Origin: Alistipes sp. | Lineage (GTDB): Bacteria; Bacteroidota; Bacteroidia; Bacteroidales; Rikenellaceae | Length of the DNA: 39,373 nucleotides | Direction: 5' to 3' | Assembly: GCA_017937805.1 (NCBI GenBank) | Contig: JAGBCX010000039.1 | Coordinates: forward strand, 1 to 39,373 | Made by a program: the position numbers and the translations under genes | Notes under the pieces: generated by a model | Databases searched by the model: none | Seen by the model: the letters and a program-made list of their open reading frames with translations, nothing else | Told to the model about the DNA's origin: nothing | In this document: piece after piece, positions 1 to 7,298 of the stretch | How the letters are laid out: each line of letters starts with the position of its first letter | How positions within the stretch are numbered: position 1 is the stretch's first letter

Positions 1-679
1 CTGCGAGCGGGTTGAAGGTGTCGATTGCACGAACACCTGTCTCCATAACGCGCGAAGGGCGTGGCTTCTCGGTGTAGCAACGGATAGCCTGCTTAACCGG
101 CCATTTCTGTACCATTGTGATATTGTACTCGTTGTTGTCCGAGTCGGTAACAACTGCGATAGTGTCGGTAACCTTGTACTCGCCAGCCTCGACAACGCTC
201 TTAACGGTGTAGTTGCCGGTCATCACGAACGGCACCATAATCTTGTGTGCCACCCACTGCTCCTTCACTTCACCAAGCCAAGCACCTGCCGAAACCTTGT
301 CGCCAACCTTTGCCAACGGCTTGAACTCCCACTTCTTCTCGAAGTCCACCGGATCGGTAATTGAGCCACGAGCGATGAACAAACCGTCCATCTTCTCCAA
401 GTCGTTCTGCAAACCGTCATAGTTGCGCGACAACATTCCCGGAGCCAAAGTCGCTTCGAGCATGTGTCCCTCAAACTCTACTTTATCGCCGATTTTCAAG
501 CCACGAGTGCTGTCGAAAACCTGCACATAGGCATCATCGCCTATAACCTTGATGACCTCAGCCATCATCTTGGTCTCACCTGCGTAAACATGGCAGATTT
601 CGTTCTGACCAACTGCACCGTCAGCCTTCACGATAACGATGTTCGAGATGATACCATTTACTTTTCCCGTAGTTTTCAT
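1..679 (-). CDS. atpA: V-type ATP synthase subunit A, N-terminal part (runs off the window)
   Basis: Catalytic A subunit of the V/A-type ATPase V1 sector, which couples ATP to H+ or Na+ movement across the inner membrane. The gene starts with ATG at 679 on the minus strand and stays open to the window edge, so about 226 of the family's usual ~580 residues are visible. The N-terminal beta-barrel (MKTTGKVNGIISNIVIVKAD) and the bulge region are present. The visible part ends at GVRAIDTFNPL, just before the expected Walker A loop, which lies outside. It starts 9 bases after the DUF2764 gene, so it belongs to the E - DUF2764 - A operon; subunits B, D, I and K would be expected further left. Identification is by recognised sequence and gene order. 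Confidence 0.95.
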   Translation of the reverse strand, partial: MKTTGKVNGIISNIVIVKADGAVGQNEICHVYAGETKMMAEVIKVIGDDAYVQVFDSTRGLKIGDKVEFEGHMLEATLAPGMLSRNYDGLQNDLEKMDGLFIARGSITDPVDFEKKWEFKPLAKVGDKVSAGAWLGEVKEQWVAHKIMVPFVMTGNYTVKSVVEAGEYKVTDTIAVVTDSDNNEYNITMVQKWPVKQAIRCYTEKPRPSRVMETGVRAIDTFNPLA

Positions 680-688
680 TATGTATCG

Positions 689-1522
689 TTATAATTTATT
701 TATCATTTCCTTACCATCGAGTTCTGCCACAAGGCGGTCGAACATCTCGCGACCAACCTTTCTATCGAGCAGTGCCCAACGGGCCACCATATTCACCTTC
801 ACCAAGTATGCGATGACGGCGTTCAAGTCAAAGTAGTCGAAGGTCGATAACTCCGACAACTCCGCCCAGCGGATATTGTCGATTTTGCGCTCCTTCTCAA
901 TCATATTGTGTTCATCGGCAACTGCGGCAACCAACTGCTCCACAAATGGCAACTCTGCGCGCAATCCGAAGTCGGCAGCCGAACTGCGCGACAACGACTC
1001 CGTTACCGAATCCTCGCCGACAACAACCGTATCAATAGCCACACCCTGCTGACGAGCCAATGTCGCAGCCACAATGTTGCGGATTGTACGGTCTGTGTTC
1101 GACCACTCTCGCAAAAGTCGTGAGCCAGATGCTGCACAAACCTTGTAGTAGGCAGTCATCAGAGCCTTTGCAAACGGTTGCGACAAATCCACCTCCTCGG
1201 CATCTTCGCTCTCGGGCGAAGCGTACGCACGCACCACCTTTGCAAGTGGCGCGATAAGGCGCGATGGGCGTTGCAACTCCTCCTCAACCTCCTCGCTCGA
1301 TAGACGACCGAGTGCATTGTGGGTTGTGGAGCCGTTGTGACGACTTATAAGATTCTCGCAGTCGTAGTAGGCGTAGAGCAACTCCACCGTCTTCTTGTCT
1401 GACGATGAAAGCACCTCGAAAACCTCCTCCAAGATAGCCTCAATATCGAAGCCCTTGCTCTCGGCATCGAGCGTGTACTCACGGAAGCCCGCTACTAATG
1501 CGTAATAGGAATTTGCAAACAT
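689..1522 (-). CDS. DUF2764 family protein of the V-ATPase operon
   Basis: A 277-residue soluble, acidic, mostly helical protein with no signal peptide or membrane segment. It matches what I know of DUF2764, a family found between the E and A genes of Bacteroidetes V-ATPase operons. The starting MFANSYYALVAGF and the central ISRHNGSTTHNALGRLS region are typical. It lies 8 bases after atpE and 9 bases before atpA, so the three are co-transcribed. These operons generally lack an annotated subunit C/d, the socket that joins the central stalk to the membrane ring. My inference is that DUF2764 fills that role; the sequence alone does not prove it. Confidence 0.85.
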   Translation of the reverse strand: MFANSYYALVAGFREYTLDAESKGFDIEAILEEVFEVLSSSDKKTVELLYAYYDCENLISRHNGSTTHNALGRLSSEEVEEELQRPSRLIAPLAKVVRAYASPESEDAEEVDLSQPFAKALMTAYYKVCAASGSRLLREWSNTDRTIRNIVAATLARQQGVAIDTVVVGEDSVTESLSRSSAADFGLRAELPFVEQLVAAVADEHNMIEKERKIDNIRWAELSELSTFDYFDLNAVIAYLVKVNMVARWALLDRKVGREMFDRLVAELDGKEMINKL

Positions 1523-1530
1523 AATTCAGT

Positions 1531-2139
1531 TTAAGCAAAGAGTAATTGTGAAACCTTCTCACGCAAGTACTCATCAAGCAGAGCCTCGAATGACTCATCG
1601 GTGAATGCGATGTAGTAACCTCCGTCCTTTGCGCCTACCTTGAAGCCCGACTTAACCTCCTTCGAGTAGCCTACCTCAACGCCTGCTGCAAGCAACTCCT
1701 TAGCCGAAGCCTCGAACACCTTTGCAAACTCCGCTTCGAGAGCAGCAGGAAGCAACGCTTTGAGCGATACCTGCTCGGCATTACCACTCCAATTCTTGGC
1801 AACCTCCAAGAGCATCTTCTTAACGAACTCTGCATCTACGCAAGCAGCCTTAACGGACTCGCTTGACGACTTAGCGATGATAACACTCGCCAACTCGCTC
1901 TTAATCTTGGCAACAGCCTGACGACCTGCCAACTGAATCTCAGTCATCGAGTTCTTCTCGGTATCGGCAGCCTTAGCCTCTGCCTTCTTCACGATTTTCT
2001 CCGCCTCGGCATTGGCCTCTGCCAAAATTGCAGCAGCCTTCTCCTTTGCCTCGGCAACCAAGCGGTCCGCCTCAACACGGCCCTTCTCCAAACCTTCGCC
2101 ATAAAGGCGCTCGGTCAACTCTTTTAGTTTATTCTCCAT
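1531..2139 (-). CDS. atpE: V-type ATP synthase subunit E (peripheral stalk)
   Basis: A 202-residue peripheral stalk subunit that holds the V1 head against rotation. The N-terminal half (about residues 5-75) is a charged, Ala/Glu/Lys-rich coiled coil (EKAAAILAEANAEAEKIVKK). The C-terminal half is the globular domain that contacts V1 and ends in REKVSQLLFA. I chose the ATG at 2139 (MENKLKELTERLYGEGL) over an in-frame ATG at 2193: the downstream start gives the usual family length and is preceded by an A-rich leader. It is the first gene of the operon, with a TAnnTTTG element about 75 bases upstream. Confidence 0.92.
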   Translation of the reverse strand: MENKLKELTERLYGEGLEKGRVEADRLVAEAKEKAAAILAEANAEAEKIVKKAEAKAADTEKNSMTEIQLAGRQAVAKIKSELASVIIAKSSSESVKAACVDAEFVKKMLLEVAKNWSGNAEQVSLKALLPAALEAEFAKVFEASAKELLAAGVEVGYSKEVKSGFKVGAKDGGYYIAFTDESFEALLDEYLREKVSQLLFA

Positions 2140-2215
2140 AGTGTTTTTAGATTGATTTTGTATATTTATGTTCGTTATTTCCCTTCCATGCACGCGCTCA
2201 CGCGCAAATTCCTTG

Positions 2216-2223
2216 CAAAGATA
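2216..2223 (-). promoter_or_regulatory. -7 promoter element for the V-ATPase operon
   Basis: The minus strand reads TATCTTTG, a perfect match to the Bacteroidetes -7 consensus TAnnTTTG, about 75 bases upstream of the atpE start. No TTTG sits at -33. That region is instead occupied by the heptamer array at 2230-2264, with a TCCGCTT unit beginning 20 bases upstream of the -7 element. Confidence 0.7.
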
Positions 2224-2229
2224 GTAAAA

Positions 2230-2264
2230 AAACTGAAAACTAAAAGCGGAAAGCGGAAAACTTT
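2230..2264. repeat. Heptanucleotide tandem array upstream of the V-ATPase promoter
   Basis: Five consecutive 7-base units on the plus strand: AAACTGA, AAACTAA, AAGCGGA, AAGCGGA, AAACTTT. The array begins 6 bases upstream of the -7 element and spans its -33 region. The same units recur at 3783-3817 and 3934-3954. Confidence 0.75.
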
Positions 2265-2274
2265 ACATAAAAGA

Positions 2275-2314
2275 TACAAAAACAGAGAAAAGCGATGAAA
2301 CCACCGCTTTTCTC
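2275..2314 (-). terminator. metK: Rho-independent terminator after metK
   Basis: The minus strand has a perfect 10-bp stem, GAGAAAAGCG / CGCTTTTCTC (2285-2314), with a 10-base loop, followed by TGTTTTTG. It lies 19 bases past the metK stop codon and separates metK from the V-ATPase operon. Confidence 0.85.
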
Positions 2315-2333
2315 AAATCACTCAGTAGGTATT

Positions 2334-3581
2334 TTACAAATTAAATTCAGCCTTGATAGCCTCAACTGCATCAAGTCGCTCCCAACCAAAGAACTCCACC
2401 TCGCGCTCAACTTCTACGCCATTCTCCACAAACTTAACAGCCTGAGTGTAAGGGCGATTACCGAAGTGTCCGTACGATGCAGTAGGCTCGAAAATAGGGT
2501 TCTTCAAGCCAAAGCGCTTAACGATTGCGTGTGGGCGCAAATCAAACAACTTACCGATACGCTCGGCAATTTCACCCTCGCTGATTGAGAGGTGGTTTGT
2601 GCCATAAGTATCAACATACACAGAGAGTGGCTGCGCAATACCGATAGCGTAGCTCAACTGCACCAACACCTCGTCTGCAACGCCTGCGGCAACCATATTC
2701 TTGGCGATATGGCGTGCTGCGTATGCTGCCGAACGGTCCACCTTCGAGGAGTCCTTACCCGAAAAAGCACCGCCACCATGCGCTCCGCGACCACCGTATG
2801 TATCAACGATAATCTTACGACCTGTCAAGCCGGTATCTCCGTGAGGACCACCGATAACGAACTTACCCGTAGGGTTTACATGGAGGATATACTCTTCACC
2901 GATAAGTTGCGCCAACTCATCGCCTGCACGCTCCAAACGCGCCTTTACACGCGGGATAAGGATTGCACGTACATCTTCCTTAATCTGCTCAACCTCAACA
3001 TCTTCATCGTGTTGTGTCGAAACAACGATAGTATGCACACGCTTTGCCTTGCGGTCATCGCCATATTCGATTGTAACCTGACTCTTTGAGTCGGGACGAA
3101 GGTAGGTCATAACCTCGCCCTCACGACGAATAGTCGCCAACTCCTTCAAAATGACATGCGACAGAATCAACGTTGCAGGCATCAACTCGCGCGATTCATT
3201 TACCGCGTAGCCGAACATAATACCCTGGTCGCCTGCGCCCTGCTCCTCCTCGGTAGCACGAACAACACCTTGGTTAATATCCGAAGATTGTTCGTGAATA
3301 GCCGACAAAATACCGCACGACTTGGCATCAAACTGCAACTCGCTACGATTGTAGCCGATGCGGTCGATTACGCGGCGGGCAGTACCCTGAATATCGACAT
3401 AAGCGTCTGAGCAAACCTCGCCCGAAACAACCACTAAGCCTGTGGTACAAAGTGTTTCGCATGCCACTTTTGCTTGAGCATCACGGCGCAGAAACTCGTC
3501 GAGAATAGCGTCTGAAATCTGGTCGGAAACCTTATCTGGGTGTCCTTCGGAAACCGACTCCGATGTAAATAAAAATCCCAT
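2334..3581 (-). CDS. metK: S-adenosylmethionine synthase
   Basis: Makes S-adenosylmethionine from methionine and ATP in the cytoplasm; the product is the methyl donor for nearly all methylation. The 415-residue length is slightly above the E. coli enzyme, normal for the Bacteroidetes form. Signatures seen: [19 protein letters not shown] (His14 and Asp16 of the ATP/Mg site), the [12 protein letters not shown] loop at 115-126, the [14 protein letters not shown] segment, and [19 protein letters not shown]. The ATG at 3581 gives the conserved [17 protein letters not shown] start. It is monocistronic: a terminator follows at 2275-2314, and a promoter about 190 bases upstream leaves a long leader that may be regulatory (3668-3751). 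Confidence 0.98.
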   Translation of the reverse strand: MGFLFTSESVSEGHPDKVSDQISDAILDEFLRRDAQAKVACETLCTTGLVVVSGEVCSDAYVDIQGTARRVIDRIGYNRSELQFDAKSCGILSAIHEQSSDINQGVVRATEEEQGAGDQGIMFGYAVNESRELMPATLILSHVILKELATIRREGEVMTYLRPDSKSQVTIEYGDDRKAKRVHTIVVSTQHDEDVEVEQIKEDVRAILIPRVKARLERAGDELAQLIGEEYILHVNPTGKFVIGGPHGDTGLTGRKIIVDTYGGRGAHGGGAFSGKDSSKVDRSAAYAARHIAKNMVAAGVADEVLVQLSYAIGIAQPLSVYVDTYGTNHLSISEGEIAERIGKLFDLRPHAIVKRFGLKNPIFEPTASYGHFGNRPYTQAVKFVENGVEVEREVEFFGWERLDAVEAIKAEFNL

Positions 3582-3591
3582 ATCCTATTAT

Positions 3592-3656
3592 AGTTAAAAG
3601 TTAAAATCTCAAAGTTAAAAACAGGAACAAGAAATTCTTAATTCTTAATTCTCAAT
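3592..3656. repeat. Two short heptamer arrays in the metK leader
   Basis: Within the untranslated leader the plus strand has AGTTAAA, AGTTAAA, ATCTCAA, AGTTAAA (3592-3619), then AATTCTT, AATTCTT, AATTCTC (3633-3653). Both have a 7-base period with different unit sequences. They sit between the structured leader segment and the metK start codon. Confidence 0.65.
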
Positions 3657-3667
3657 TTAACGATGTT

Positions 3668-3751
3668 GGGATTTGTTGAGCAGAAGCGCCTCAAAAAAAA
3701 GAGTTGCCGGTTTAGCAATTTTTTATTGTGGTTGCAATCAGTCCAAATCCC
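3668..3751 (-). promoter_or_regulatory. Candidate structured cis-regulatory leader of metK
   Basis: This segment is transcribed in the ~190-base metK leader. It is closed by an 8-bp perfect pairing, GGGATTTG with CAAATCCC (3744-3751 and 3668-3675). Inside, in RNA order, are CTGATTGCAACC, an A-rich stretch, TTGC-TAAACCG-GCAA (a possible small hairpin), a CTC-T8-GAG hairpin and GAGGCGCTTCTGC. A leader of this size on metK suggests feedback by S-adenosylmethionine. SAM-II-like riboswitch variants are reported from Bacteroidetes, but I could not confirm a family match by eye. What is seen is the pairing and the position; the riboswitch role is inference. Confidence 0.4.
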
Positions 3752-3767
3752 TCCACATTTGCGGGGG

Positions 3768-3775
3768 CAAAGATA
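3768..3775 (-). promoter_or_regulatory. -7 promoter element for metK
   Basis: The minus strand reads TATCTTTG, matching TAnnTTTG exactly, about 190 bases upstream of the metK ATG. As at the V-ATPase promoter, no TTTG is present at -33; a TCCGCTT heptamer unit occupies the place instead (21-base spacing). Confidence 0.65.
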
Positions 3776-3782
3776 CAACAAA

Positions 3783-3817
3783 AAACTGAAAACGGAAAGC
3801 GGAAAACGGAAAACTTT
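3783..3817. repeat. Heptanucleotide tandem array upstream of the metK promoter
   Basis: Five 7-base units: AAACTGA, AAACGGA, AAGCGGA, AAACGGA, AAACTTT. It is nearly identical to the array at 2230-2264 and sits in the same position relative to its promoter. Confidence 0.75.
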
Positions 3818-3933
3818 TAGTTTTTCGGTTTTCGCTTGGAGTGGGAAAACGGAACTGACGACAAACCGAGGGCAGAGGCTGCTTGCAGACTATGCCGAGG
3901 TGCGAAGGAGGAAAAGCCTGCGCAGCAGGATTA

Positions 3934-4001
3934 AAGCGGAAAACGGAAAACTTTCAGCGCACTCCTTAAATTCATTAAATTCCTTAAACTCCTTAAAAAA
4001 G
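3934..4001. repeat. Composite repeat: heptamers, conserved 14-mer, nonamers
   Basis: The order is AAGCGGA, AAACGGA, AAACTTT (3934-3954), overlapping the 14-mer AACTTTCAGCGCAC (3949-3962). After a short TCC, nonamers follow: TTAAATTCA, TTAAATTCC, TTAAACTCC, TTAAAAAAG (3966-4001). The same architecture with other unit sequences is at 8417-8546. The rest of this 533-base gap (3818-3933 and 4002-4075) shows no supportable gene. Confidence 0.65.
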
Positions 4002-4075
4002 TCTGCGCCTTGACCACGCTCGGAGTTCGCAAAACCAACAGACCCCACCGCCCTAATGGGCACCTCCCCTAACTT

Positions 4076-4118
4076 GGTACAAAAAGGAGAGGTTGTGTCA
4101 ACCTCTCCTTTTTGTACC
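4076..4118 (-). terminator. Terminator of tRNA-Arg with a 20-bp perfect stem
   Basis: A perfect inverted repeat has arms GGTACAAAAAGGAGAGGTTG (4076-4095) and its complement (4099-4118), with a 3-base loop. On the minus strand it follows tRNA-Arg and ends in TTTTTG, so it works as a terminator. The last four stem bases belong to the tRNA 3' end, so the full stem competes with the acceptor stem. Confidence 0.85.
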
Positions 4119-4186
4119 CCCGAGCAGAATCGAACTGCTATTTAAAGTTTAGGAAACTTTCGTTCTATCCGTTGAACTACAGGGGC
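4115..4186 (-). tRNA. tRNA-Arg (anticodon CCU)
   Basis: A 72-base cloverleaf on the minus strand. The acceptor GCCCCTG pairs with CGGGGGT (two G-U pairs); the D stem is GTTC/GAAC. The anticodon stem AAAGT/ACTTT has loop TTCCTAA, giving anticodon CCT, which reads AGG. The T arm is AGCAG-TTCGATT-CTGCT. The discriminator base is A and CCA is not encoded. A TATATTTG promoter element lies about 40 bases upstream (4227-4234). Confidence 0.95.
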
Positions 4187-4226
4187 TACTGCAATAAAAC
4201 CTAAAAGTTTTACTCCTTTGGTCGGG

Positions 4227-4254
4227 CAAATATACGAAAAATTATCTATCTTTG
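4227..4254. promoter_or_regulatory. Divergent -7 elements: tRNA-Arg (minus) and the 4288 gene (plus)
   Basis: The minus strand has TATATTTG at 4227-4234, facing tRNA-Arg. The plus strand has TATCTTTG at 4247-4254, 33 bases before the ATG at 4288. Both match TAnnTTTG; neither has a clear TTTG at -33. Confidence 0.65.
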
Positions 4255-4287
4255 CACCATTAACCCTAAAAGCTCACTTAATTTTAT

Positions 4288-5988
4288 ATGAAGAGAATAA
4301 TTTTTACACTAATTGTAGCATCATTTGCGCTTATTTCGTGCAGTAGCAAGGATATCATCGAGGAGCGATACCTCGCATCTGCCACTACCGATGTCACACT
4401 CTACTCCATTGACGAAAACGGCATCGTCAGCGAGGCGCAAACCATGGTGCGTGGTCGCAAGGTCAAGGCAAACTATGGCAAAGGTGTAAAGATTGAGAAA
4501 CAGCGATACTACCCTATCGAGATTACCCGCAAGCAATATTTCTACGCCAAGGAGCAGTCGCTCGTTGCAACTCCAAAGGAGGTGGTGCAGGAGAAGGTTG
4601 TTTGGGTGCGCACCCCCGCTTCGATTATCACCGACCGCGAAACATCGCTTATCGGTGGTCAAGCACAAAAGGGCGAAAAGTTGGCGGTTGTCGACTTCGA
4701 CTTGTTACGCACCGATGGCGTTGTAAATCGCTACAAAGTCAAGCAGGGAAAGTTGGAGGGTTATGTCTATGGCAAGTATCTCGTTTTCTCGAAGGAGGAG
4801 GCAGAAAAGCGATACAAGGCTGAGCAGTACGACAAGGTTCACAAGGCTATCAAAAACCCATTTGGCGGAGGTGCAGCGATTGGTTGCGACTTCTACCCTA
4901 CCGAGCGTGTTAATTTCCCGAACAACAAGATGCCGGAGGCGTGTTATTCGCTCTATCTCAATATCTCGCCATCGGTAATCGGCAATATCGAGAAGTATAT
5001 CGACTTCGCAAAGCAGACCAAGATAAACACCTTTGTAATTGATATCAAGGACAACGAGTGCCCGGGCTACAAGGCGGAGGCGATGGCGAAATACTCGCCT
5101 ACAAACCACCGATACGCAGGCAAAAATAAGGAGGCGATGTATAAAAATGCGGTAAAGCGTCTGCACGAGGAGGGATTTTATGTTGTAGGTCGTATCACCT
5201 GCTTCAAGGATTCGCACCTTGTAAAGGACCACCCAGAAGTTGCCATCACCGAGAAGGCGACAGGCAAGCCATTCAAGCACAACAAGGCATATTGGCCAAG
5301 CCCATATAACCGCAAAGTTTGGCAATTCAATGTGGAGTTGGCAAAGGAGGCGGTGCGCAAGTTTGGCTTCAACGAGATAAACTTCGACTATGTGCGTTTC
5401 CCTGACCGAATGACCAAGATTGAGAATATCATCGACTATCACAACCTCTACAACGAGTCGAAGGTGCAGGCTATTCAGCGATTTGTGCAATACGCTTGCG
5501 ATGAGATTCATGCCGAGGGTGCTTATGTGTCGATTGATGTCTTTGGCGAGGCGGCAAATCCGGGCTATACGACAGCCTACGGACAATATTGGCCTGCCAT
5601 ATCAAATATCTGCGATGCCATCTGCGGTATGCCATATCCTGACCACTTCTCGAATGGCTACTACGGCATAAAGAAGCCGTGGAACCACCCTTACGAGATT
5701 TTGAAGGCGTGGGGTGAGCGCGTTCAAGCACGTCAGGCGGTGACTCCTACCCCTGCGGCAGTGCGTACATGGGTGCAGGCATATCCCGTTATGCGCCATG
5801 TCGATAAGAATGGTTTGCGCTACGATGCTGAGGATGTAGAGAAGGAGATTAGAGGGTTGTACGATGCCGGTTTGACAGGTGGTTACACCACTTGGCACTC
5901 AGGCTCTAACCTCGAAAAGTATAAGGCTCAGAAGGAGGCATTCTGCATTGACTACCTCAAAGAGTGGAAAAAAACGAACAAGAAATAG
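4288..5988 (+). CDS. YngK-like putative glycoside hydrolase lipoprotein (DUF4015 type)
   Basis: A 566-residue lipoprotein (lipobox LISC, Cys18). Residues ~95-175 look like a small beta/SH3-type domain. From about residue 215 it carries the TIM-barrel-like domain of the DUF4015 putative glycosyl hydrolases: ISPSVIGNIEKYIDFAKQT, NTFVIDIKDNE, the GFYVVGRITCFKD strand, FNEINFDYVRFPD, and VSIDVFGEAA near the end. The acidic residues in DIKDNE and FDYVRFPD are the likely active-site face. Substrate is unknown; relatives are thought to act on glycans, possibly cell-wall derived. Its stop is 20 bases before the first porin gene, with a TTGAGAA doublet between, so the two are probably co-transcribed. 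Confidence 0.8.
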   Translation: MKRIIFTLIVASFALISCSSKDIIEERYLASATTDVTLYSIDENGIVSEAQTMVRGRKVKANYGKGVKIEKQRYYPIEITRKQYFYAKEQSLVATPKEVVQEKVVWVRTPASIITDRETSLIGGQAQKGEKLAVVDFDLLRTDGVVNRYKVKQGKLEGYVYGKYLVFSKEEAEKRYKAEQYDKVHKAIKNPFGGGAAIGCDFYPTERVNFPNNKMPEACYSLYLNISPSVIGNIEKYIDFAKQTKINTFVIDIKDNECPGYKAEAMAKYSPTNHRYAGKNKEAMYKNAVKRLHEEGFYVVGRITCFKDSHLVKDHPEVAITEKATGKPFKHNKAYWPSPYNRKVWQFNVELAKEAVRKFGFNEINFDYVRFPDRMTKIENIIDYHNLYNESKVQAIQRFVQYACDEIHAEGAYVSIDVFGEAANPGYTTAYGQYWPAISNICDAICGMPYPDHFSNGYYGIKKPWNHPYEILKAWGERVQARQAVTPTPAAVRTWVQAYPVMRHVDKNGLRYDAEDVEKEIRGLYDAGLTGGYTTWHSGSNLEKYKAQKEAFCIDYLKEWKKTNKK

Positions 5989-6008
5989 TTGAGAATTGAG
6001 AATACGAT

Positions 6009-7184
6009 ATGAAGAGAATTTTTTTACTTGCGGTTACACTGACTTTGGGTTATGCTGTGGCGGTATCGGCGCAAGAGGCTACGACCGAGTCGATTGAGGC
6101 TCGTTTGACAAAAAACGAAAAGCGCACTGCCACGTTGGAAAAGTTCCGCCAATACTTTAAAATTACGGGATTTATTCAGGGTATGTATGAGTGGCACGAT
6201 GCTGACGCTGAGCACTCTACCAGCACCTCATCTTTCTCGGTTCGTCGTGCAAGATTTTCTGTTACGGGAGATTTATACAAAGGTAAAGCGGGAACTCTTG
6301 ACTACAGATTCTACTTCGATATAGCACGAGTTCCGAAAAATCCGCTACTCGACATGTGGCTACGATACCAACCATGCAAGGAGTTCGGTGTTCAGTTCGG
6401 ACAGTACAAGAACCCTGTAACATTCGAGGCAAGCATCTCGCCTTCAAAGTACGACTTTATCGACTTCTCGTATGCTGTGCAGAACCTCGCAAAGATGGGT
6501 AAAAACGATGTTGTAGGATTAGATGTTACGGCTCGTGACATAGGTTTCCAACTCTTCGGAGGATTTATTCATCGTGACGGATATAGCATCATCAACTACA
6601 ATATAGGCGTATTAAATGGTAGCGGTATCAATACAAAGGATAACAACAAGTCGAAGGATATTTATGGTAAATTGACCATCAAGCCACTGAAAGATTTTGC
6701 TGTGGCAGGATACTACCAATGGGGAGAGGCTAACCTATCGAGTTTTACCGCCGACAAGTACGCCGAGTATGGCTGGACAGGCAGTGCCGAGTATGTACCT
6801 ATGCACCGTTGGGGTATTGGTTTTAACTACGATGCCAAACACGCCTTTGCTCGCGCAGAGTACCTCGGAGGTTTGACCGCAAAACTTGCATCGGAGGGTG
6901 CTTATGCAGAGGCCGGTTATCGTTTCCACTTACCCAAAGATGCAGGCATGCTTTGGGCCGGTGGTATGGTTGATTACTTCTGCCGCAACTGCTTCGATTA
7001 CGTCAAGCGCGACACAAAAAATGCTGCTATCGATATGCGCTATTCGGTATGCGTAGGTTACACACCGATAAAGTATTTCCGTGTACAGTTGGCATACTCG
7101 CTCGAACACCGCATAAACCAAACATTTGCCACTAACCGACCTTTCGGCAATGGCATTAAGTTGATGGTTACAGGGGCGTTCTAA
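6009..7184 (+). CDS. OprO/OprP-family outer-membrane porin
   Basis: A 391-residue outer-membrane barrel with a signal peptide (cut near AVSAQE). A short coiled coil follows (IEARLTKNEKRTATLEKFRQ), then ITGFIQGMYEWHDA and SSFSVRRARFSVTGDLYKG. These features, the alternating aromatic strands and the terminal Phe (VTGAF) fit the phosphate-selective porin O/P family. It should form a channel for small anions, but specificity cannot be read from the sequence. It is a tandem paralogue of the next gene, with many positions shared (DYRF/DYRL, FIDFSY/FIDYSL, GRD/ARD-type turns, GYYQWGE/GYYQYGE). It probably shares a transcript with the upstream hydrolase. Confidence 0.88.
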   Translation: MKRIFLLAVTLTLGYAVAVSAQEATTESIEARLTKNEKRTATLEKFRQYFKITGFIQGMYEWHDADAEHSTSTSSFSVRRARFSVTGDLYKGKAGTLDYRFYFDIARVPKNPLLDMWLRYQPCKEFGVQFGQYKNPVTFEASISPSKYDFIDFSYAVQNLAKMGKNDVVGLDVTARDIGFQLFGGFIHRDGYSIINYNIGVLNGSGINTKDNNKSKDIYGKLTIKPLKDFAVAGYYQWGEANLSSFTADKYAEYGWTGSAEYVPMHRWGIGFNYDAKHAFARAEYLGGLTAKLASEGAYAEAGYRFHLPKDAGMLWAGGMVDYFCRNCFDYVKRDTKNAAIDMRYSVCVGYTPIKYFRVQLAYSLEHRINQTFATNRPFGNGIKLMVTGAF

Positions 7185-7227
7185 AAGTTGCAAATTCAGT
7201 CCTAAGTGTAACAGATTCGGTATTTTC

Positions 7228-7271
7228 GGTATATATACCTAATACGGCAAGAGTAAAATTGATTACTTTTG
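7228..7271 (+). promoter_or_regulatory. Promoter of the second porin with a 12-bp palindrome at -33
   Basis: TACTTTTG at 7264-7271 matches TAnnTTTG and lies 27 bases before the ATG at 7299. The perfect palindrome GGTATATATACC (7228-7239) covers the position where a -33 element would be, so it is a candidate operator. No terminator was seen after the first porin, so the second may have both read-through and its own expression. Confidence 0.55.
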
Positions 7272-7298
7272 CCGTACATTTTTTATACTTAATCGAAT

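Noticed and set aside
3663..4013. Open frame of 116 codons on the plus strand
   Set aside because: It runs through the metK leader, its promoter and heptamer/nonamer repeats in the opposite direction, and the translation is low-complexity (Lys/Ser/Asn-rich) with no family likeness.
4705..5586. Frame of 293 codons on the minus strand
   Set aside because: Antisense to the YngK-like hydrolase gene; leucine/valine-rich composition is typical of a shadow frame.
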